Source: CAZAKZ01 sp964485695
GTDB lineage: Bacteria; Planctomycetota; JAFGQW01
DNA length: 26,185 nt
Reading direction: 5' to 3'
NCBI GenBank assembly: GCA_964485695.1
Contig: CAZAKZ010000078.1
Location: 1 to 26,185, forward strand
Shown one piece after another: positions 21,865 through 26,185 of the stretch (within the stretch, counting starts at the first letter, position 1; each line of letters begins with the position of its first letter). Position numbers and translations under genes: made by a program. The notes beneath the pieces were generated by a model. The model saw only the letters and a list, made by a program, of their open reading frames with translations. It was not told the DNA's origin and did no database searches.

Positions 21865-24807
21865 CTATTCCACCTCGATCCCGTCCTCGGGAATCAGGAA
21901 TCTGGCGCACCTCAAGCCGATGAACTTCGTACGCAGACCTGGAGGAAAGCCCACGCGCTTGGAGATGCTCATGAAACGCGGAGAGTGGAACCAGGACCCG
22001 CCGCGTACCAGGCGTTTTCCTTCGTCCGGATAGACATCGAGGCACCATTCCATGACGTTCCCGGCCATATCATAGCACCCGAAGGGAGATCGTCCCCGGG
22101 AGAAGCTCTTGACGGGCATGGGCCCTCTGGGAGGGTCGACGAGGTAATTGGCGTGAGTGGGCTCCGGCGCTGCATCCCCCCACGGATACACGGCCTCGGG
22201 TACGCCGCGGGCGGCGACCACCCATTCGGCATCGGGTATGAGGCTCTTTCCGGCCCACCGCGCATAGGCATACGCATCCCACCAGTCCACTCCCACCACG
22301 GGCTTGTCATCCGCCGACAGCACGTCGTCTTTCCAGAAAGCTGGCGTGTAGTCCTTGTCGGGCGGCTGGGTGGGGTGTGCGAATTCACGGGGATTCGATG
22401 ACTTGTCCACCCACTCCAGGAACCGCCGGTACTGGGCATTGGTCACCTCTGTGACGTCTGCATAGAATGTATACGTGCGTTGGATCTCTGGACGTCCGCG
22501 ATCATCCCGGAGGATGAACTCGACTCCGGGCACCCGGACCATGAAGCTCCCGTCCCTCGGCGAGAAGAAGCTGCCGCCCCTCTTTTCGATGCCTGGAGGG
22601 AGATAGGTGGGATTGTAGAGGGAAACCGTGATCTCCTCGCTCCGGTGCCCGACCCTGTCCAGGACGCCGAACCGGACCCTGGGGAAGAGGCCGGTCACGG
22701 GCAACTCCAGGGTGAAGACATTCCCCTTGATCACCGCATCCGGCCCTTTTGGCTCGCTCCAGACGCTCCGGATGGGCTCGTCGGCCTGGCCGCGGATCAC
22801 GACCCGTGGTCCGGCCAGTTCCCCCCCCTCCCCGGGGCTGAAAGAAACGATCTTCGGCGGTCGGGTATCCACCTCTACGGAAAGGGCCCGGACCGCCCGG
22901 TTCCCGGCGGCATCCACCACCTCGATCTCGATGGAATGGTCGCCGTCCTCGAGGTCGGTGAAATCCCGGGCATAGCATCCGGTCCTCACGACCTCCGCTC
23001 CGACCTTGTTGACGGTGACACTCAAGATCGCATGGTCCTTGTGGGTCACCCATACCCTGCAGGCTCCCGTATCGATGACAGGACCTGGAGGATCCAGGGT
23101 CACGGTCAGTCCCTCATTCAGTTTTTCGGCGATCTGATCCCGGATGGCGAGTAGACGTTCGCGTGGGGCTTCTCCGTATCGGAGTCCGATGCGATAGGTC
23201 TTCTGAGCATCCTGCAACTGTCCCGTTTCTGCCAGGGCATCCCCCCAGGCCAGATAGACCCCGGAGATCTTCTCCTGGACTTCGGTGCTGTCTTCCCGGA
23301 TCTTTCCGGCAGCCTTGTAGGTGGCAACGGCCTCGGCGAATTTCCGCCCGGCAACCAGTCCGTCGGCCTTTTTCATCTGGGAGAGGTATTCGTCCTCGGG
23401 TTCAGCATCGGGTTCATCCTCCCCCTGCTCGACCGGTTCGGATTCCGGGGGCTCTTCCTTTATAGGCCGCGACGGGGCCTGTGAGGCTTCCACTGGCTTT
23501 TTGCTCTTCGCCTTCGCTGCCGGCTCCGGTTCCGGACCGGAGGACCGCACTACCGCGGTGGGCTTCCCCTTCTTGACCGGCTCGGATTTCGGGGGCCCTT
23601 CCTTGCCGGACCCAGGCCGGGTCGGTGAGGCTTCGGCAGGTTTATCGCCGGCCGCGGCCTTTTTCCCGTCCGTTTCCCCCCGGGTGTCCGACAGTGCGGA
23701 CCCGGTTCCCACCACCGGTTCGAGCCTGGAAGTCGAGGCGTGCGCGAAAGTCCCGCTCATGGATTCGCTCTTTTTCCCTTCCCGGGAACCGAAGAATATC
23801 ACCGCGCCCGCCAGGGCGACAATGAGGGCCACAATGGATACCAGGGGAATGGCCGGATTGAGTCTTTTTCGGATCTTTTCTTCGGATTCGTGCACGGTCT
23901 GCTCGAACATCGACCGGATCTCGGCCGCCGACTGGAACCGCTCTTCAGGATCCTTGGCCAGGCAGGTCAAGATGACGCTTTCCATGGCTTCCGGGATGGC
24001 CGGATCGATTTCCGAGGGCGACACCGGTGCATTGTGTACGTGGGCATAGGCGACGTTCTCTTCCGTGAATGGAGGAGATCCCGTATGTATGCGATGGAGA
24101 AGGCAGCCCAGGGAATAGAGGTCGCTCCGGTGGTCCAGGCCCCTGTTGAGCAGGTCCTCGGGCGATGAATAGGCCAGGGTCTTGACCTTGTCCTTCATTT
24201 CCCTCTGCAGCGTGGTCTGCTGATCTCGAAGAATCCGTGCCACACTGAATCCCCGGACCTTCGTACGCCCCTCCCCGTCCACAAACACGTGCTCCGGTCG
24301 AAGATCCATGTGAAGGATCCCCGCTGTGTGTGCGATCCCGAGGGCCCGGAGAATGTCCAGGGCAATGGCCTCGGAGTTTTTCCTGGCACCTCTCTCATCC
24401 CGCTGCATGAGGGTGGCGAGGTCTTCCCCGTCCACAAACTCCTCGATGAGGAACGCGTCCTCCGCATCCGTGAAGAAGTCCAGGACCTTGACGATAGATT
24501 TATCTCTGAGTGTGGAAATGACATCCACTTCCTCGGCCATCCTCTTCCGAACCCATTCATTGCGGGTCAGGGCACGGGGCAAGAGAGTGATCTGGACATT
24601 CAGCTTTGCATCACGGTCATAAGCAGGCCAGGATTTCCCGAGGAGGCTCGTCCAGAACGGACCTTTTTTCTGGAACCGGTCAAAGAGCACCTCGTAATCC
24701 TTGAGTTTATCTTCCTGTTCGCCTCCGGCTCCCGGATTGTCCGCCGTGCCCGGAACCCGGGTCTCCTCGGAAGACGGGCTTCTGTCGGGAATGTCATTAT
24801 CCGGCAT
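21865..24807 (-). CDS. Pseudokinase-TM-TPR-Ig-FGE-fold fusion protein
   Basis: A 980-residue protein. Residues 35-310 are a Hanks-type kinase fold: HMDLRPEH (166-173), SPEDLL (215-220), SDLYSLG (228-234), KDPEERF. It lacks the ATP-binding Lys (NVQIT), the catalytic-loop Asn (H173) and the DFG Asp (RGFS, 185-188), so it is a predicted pseudokinase. A membrane helix (about 319-339) is followed by a Pro/Glu/Lys-rich linker to 470, one or two TPRs (472-560), two Ig-like beta domains (565-735), and a C-terminal FGE/SUMF1-type domain (755-970). That domain has DVTEVTNAQYRRFL, WDAYAYARWAGK, MAGNVMEWC, VRGGSW and IGLRCARF. The catalytic Cys pair of true FGE enzymes is absent (GGSWFH, then FMSIS), so it is a binding module. 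The start is ATG at 24807: AAGGAGA lies about 7 nt upstream. The open frame runs on to 25212 but is antisense to a good gene. Likely an envelope receptor with an external FGE fold (inference). Confidence 0.93.
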   Translation of the reverse strand: MPDNDIPDRSPSSEETRVPGTADNPGAGGEQEDKLKDYEVLFDRFQKKGPFWTSLLGKSWPAYDRDAKLNVQITLLPRALTRNEWVRKRMAEEVDVISTLRDKSIVKVLDFFTDAEDAFLIEEFVDGEDLATLMQRDERGARKNSEAIALDILRALGIAHTAGILHMDLRPEHVFVDGEGRTKVRGFSVARILRDQQTTLQREMKDKVKTLAYSSPEDLLNRGLDHRSDLYSLGCLLHRIHTGSPPFTEENVAYAHVHNAPVSPSEIDPAIPEAMESVILTCLAKDPEERFQSAAEIRSMFEQTVHESEEKIRKRLNPAIPLVSIVALIVALAGAVIFFGSREGKKSESMSGTFAHASTSRLEPVVGTGSALSDTRGETDGKKAAAGDKPAEASPTRPGSGKEGPPKSEPVKKGKPTAVVRSSGPEPEPAAKAKSKKPVEASQAPSRPIKEEPPESEPVEQGEDEPDAEPEDEYLSQMKKADGLVAGRKFAEAVATYKAAGKIREDSTEVQEKISGVYLAWGDALAETGQLQDAQKTYRIGLRYGEAPRERLLAIRDQIAEKLNEGLTVTLDPPGPVIDTGACRVWVTHKDHAILSVTVNKVGAEVVRTGCYARDFTDLEDGDHSIEIEVVDAAGNRAVRALSVEVDTRPPKIVSFSPGEGGELAGPRVVIRGQADEPIRSVWSEPKGPDAVIKGNVFTLELPVTGLFPRVRFGVLDRVGHRSEEITVSLYNPTYLPPGIEKRGGSFFSPRDGSFMVRVPGVEFILRDDRGRPEIQRTYTFYADVTEVTNAQYRRFLEWVDKSSNPREFAHPTQPPDKDYTPAFWKDDVLSADDKPVVGVDWWDAYAYARWAGKSLIPDAEWVVAARGVPEAVYPWGDAAPEPTHANYLVDPPRGPMPVKSFSRGRSPFGCYDMAGNVMEWCLDVYPDEGKRLVRGGSWFHSPRFMSISKRVGFPPGLRTKFIGLRCARFLIPEDGIEVE

Positions 24808-24969
24808 GGGAGGATCTCCTTCGTGGGTCCGTTTGATATATATGGAAATGAACCGCCCTTGATTTTTTCGGCAACTGCTGCGGAAGGCTGAAGAAACGTC
24901 AAAGAACTCCGCTGTATTCTTTGAGCCGCCCATCCGTATCCTTGCTCCTGAACAGGAAAGGATTTCACC

Positions 24970-25332
24970 ATGCCCCACGTCTCGATCGAAGGCCCGCTCG
25001 TCCTGGAGGACCTGTTCAGCGCTTTCGAGCTCAGGGTGGAAAGGACTCCTGCCGGACCCAGAAGGGTGAAGAATCTCTATCTGAGCCGGAGAAAGAACAC
25101 CCTTCTCCTGGAAACCTTGGTGGTCGAGGGGGGAGTCACCCGGAAGTTCTATCTGCGTGTCGACGCCAAGGGCCCGAATCGCCATGGGATTCGCATCGAT
25201 CCCCTCGTTCACGTGGAACGGACAAGGGGTGTGCAGAACGCTCTGGCGTGGGTCGCGCGCACCATCCGCGATCAGATCCCCGGCTGCAGCTTCGGGGCCA
25301 CGAACATGGCCGGCCTGCTGGACGAGGCGTGA
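24970..25332 (+). CDS. Small conserved-looking hypothetical protein divergent from the pseudokinase
   Basis: A 120-residue soluble protein of unknown function. It alternates strand and helix patterns: SIEGPLVLEDLFSAFE, then VKNLYLSRRKNTLLLETLVV, then a beta strand RKFYLRVDAK, and ends in a helix VQNALAWVARTIRD. It has no signal peptide, membrane helix or cysteine motif and no family I can name. AAGGA lies 7 nt before the ATG. The 162-bp region between it and the minus-strand pseudokinase gene must carry both promoters, and I see only weak candidates. TATATA near 24837-24842, reading on the minus strand, could be a -10 for the pseudokinase. Convergent with the TIG gene, 42 bp away. Confidence 0.85.
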   Translation: MPHVSIEGPLVLEDLFSAFELRVERTPAGPRRVKNLYLSRRKNTLLLETLVVEGGVTRKFYLRVDAKGPNRHGIRIDPLVHVERTRGVQNALAWVARTIRDQIPGCSFGATNMAGLLDEA

Positions 25333-25374
25333 ACCTGCCGGAAACCGGAGTGGACAGGGACCACCCCGGATGCA

Positions 25375-26185
25375 TCACAGCCGGAGCGTCACCTTGGTGG
25401 CCTTCGACACCGTCCGGACACCGGTCGGGGCCCCGGGATCCAGGGTGATGAATGCAATCATCAACGGGATGCCGTTCAGGGCGGGGATGACCGGGATATT
25501 GAGGACACCGACCGCCTGGCCGCTGGAATCCAGGTTCCCTGTAAAGTTGTTGAACAGAGGCGGCCACCCGCCGTGGGTCAACAGGAAAAGCGCATCGATG
25601 TCCAGCGGAACCGTCCTGAAATCCAGGGGAATTCCGGACGTGTTCGAAAAGGAGGCAGCGGCATAGTACGGTCGCCCCCCATCCACCCTGGCCTGGAACA
25701 GGAACGGGTATACCGTTCCCATCTTCGGGTCCCCTACCACCACGAGTTTTCCGCCCACATACTCGAATCCGGCTGGCAGGGTTCCCATACCACCGGAGTG
25801 GGCCACCCTCACGTCCACATGGCCTTCGGTTAGATTCCTGGGAGCCACGCACGTCAACCGGGTGGACGAGATCACCACGACCTGGGTGGCGGGAAGGATT
25901 CCGAACCCGACCGTGGTATTCACCGAGCTTGTGAATCCGGTCCCCTGGATCGTGACCTGAATCCCCCCGATCAAGGGTCCCTGTGATGGACTGACCGAGG
26001 TGATGGTGGGCCGAGCCAGATAGGTGAACGCATTGGGCAGCTCCCCGAAGCCGTTCCGGTTCGTCACCCGCACGGTCACCGCACCCGCCGAGGTCGCCGG
26101 CGGCGTGTCGCATGTGAGCTGCGTCGGACTCACGATCTGCAAGTTCGTGGCCACCTTGCCCCCGAAGGTCACGGTGGTGTCCTGC
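25375..26185 (-). CDS. TIG/IPT-repeat surface protein, 5' end outside the window
   Basis: The 3' part (270 codons) of a larger gene that reads in from the right edge with no stop. It begins inside a TIG/IPT Ig-like repeat (TVTFGGKVAT, then LTCDTPPATSAGAVTVRVTN). A full TIG repeat follows, with PTITSVSPSQGPLIGGIQVTIQGTGF and APRNLTEGHVDVRV. The C-terminal 130 residues are a beta-rich domain (AASFSNTSGIPLDFRTVPLDIDALF, then VLNIPVIPALNGIPLMIAFITLDP) that I have seen at the ends of planctomycete extracellular proteins. The missing 5' part should hold the signal peptide. Probable cell-surface or secreted adhesive or structural protein. It could begin at the GTG of 26172 only if it lacked the upstream repeat, which is unlikely. 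Confidence 0.85.
   Translation of the reverse strand, partial: QDTTVTFGGKVATNLQIVSPTQLTCDTPPATSAGAVTVRVTNRNGFGELPNAFTYLARPTITSVSPSQGPLIGGIQVTIQGTGFTSSVNTTVGFGILPATQVVVISSTRLTCVAPRNLTEGHVDVRVAHSGGMGTLPAGFEYVGGKLVVVGDPKMGTVYPFLFQARVDGGRPYYAAASFSNTSGIPLDFRTVPLDIDALFLLTHGGWPPLFNNFTGNLDSSGQAVGVLNIPVIPALNGIPLMIAFITLDPGAPTGVRTVSKATKVTLRL

Noticed and set aside
21865..24807. An active formylglycine-generating enzyme fused to an active kinase
   Set aside because: The two catalytic cysteines of FGE and the kinase Lys, Asn and DFG Asp are all missing.
24808..25212. 135-codon N-terminal extension of the pseudokinase frame
   Set aside because: It is antisense to the good gene at 24970-25332, and a strong AAGGAGA ribosome site sits just before the ATG at 24807.
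25136..26113. 325-codon minus-strand frame overlapping the TIG gene
   Set aside because: Out of frame with recognisable TIG repeats; its product is a Gly/Arg/His-rich shadow.
1..26185. Mobile element, prophage or defence island
   Set aside because: No transposase, integrase, nuclease or phage structural motifs, no flanking repeats and no clear break in base composition apart from the AT-rich control region near 4,350.

Overview
The window is GC-rich, densely coded bacterial chromosome. It most resembles a Planctomycetota (PVC-group) genome, with moderate confidence. The evidence is the mix of families: Hanks-type Ser/Thr kinases, an FGE-fold domain fused to a kinase-like domain, and an ECF sigma factor followed by a small HxxxxxCxxC protein and a membrane-anchored coiled-coil protein of a type I associate with planctomycetes. 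A nearly pure lysine/alanine/valine histone-like protein and a TIG-repeat surface protein fit the same picture. I see no rRNA, tRNA, CRISPR array, transposase, integrase or phage gene.

Left part (1-4,300, minus strand): a two-gene unit. A membrane PAS/GAF sensor with a degenerate histidine-kinase-like C-terminus overlaps a protein of unknown function. A divergent control region (4,180-4,439) separates it from a 78-residue lysine-rich protein with its own Shine-Dalgarno and a textbook intrinsic terminator.

Centre (5,044-11,937, plus strand): after about 500 bp of non-coding DNA with a good sigma-70-like promoter comes a tight operon. It encodes a TPR-like/FHA protein, a membrane protein with a signal peptide, and an apparently catalytic membrane Ser/Thr kinase. 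An ECF sigma factor, its zinc-finger-like partner and a coiled-coil membrane protein follow at once. Kinase, phosphothreonine reader and alternative sigma factor together suggest one phospho-regulated envelope-response module (inference).

Right-centre (12,064-21,806, plus strand): a four-helix membrane protein; a membrane-anchored NodB-like (polysaccharide-deacetylase-like) protein; a large protein with degenerate receiver and SpoIIE/PP2C-like domains, translationally coupled to two consecutive cysteine-cluster proteins; then two multi-spanning membrane proteins. The first of these is GT-C glycosyltransferase-like. The second carries C-terminal TPRs and appears to have its own leaderless-type promoter.

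Right end: a minus-strand pseudokinase-TM-TPR-Ig-FGE-fold fusion, a divergent small conserved-looking protein, and the 3' part of a TIG/IPT-repeat surface protein that runs off the window.

A recurring theme is that several signalling proteins keep the fold but have lost catalytic residues: the histidine-kinase-like C-terminus, the receiver, the phosphatase, the second kinase and the FGE domain. Only the kinase at 8,664 retains a full catalytic set. All family calls come from reading motifs by eye; no database search was run.
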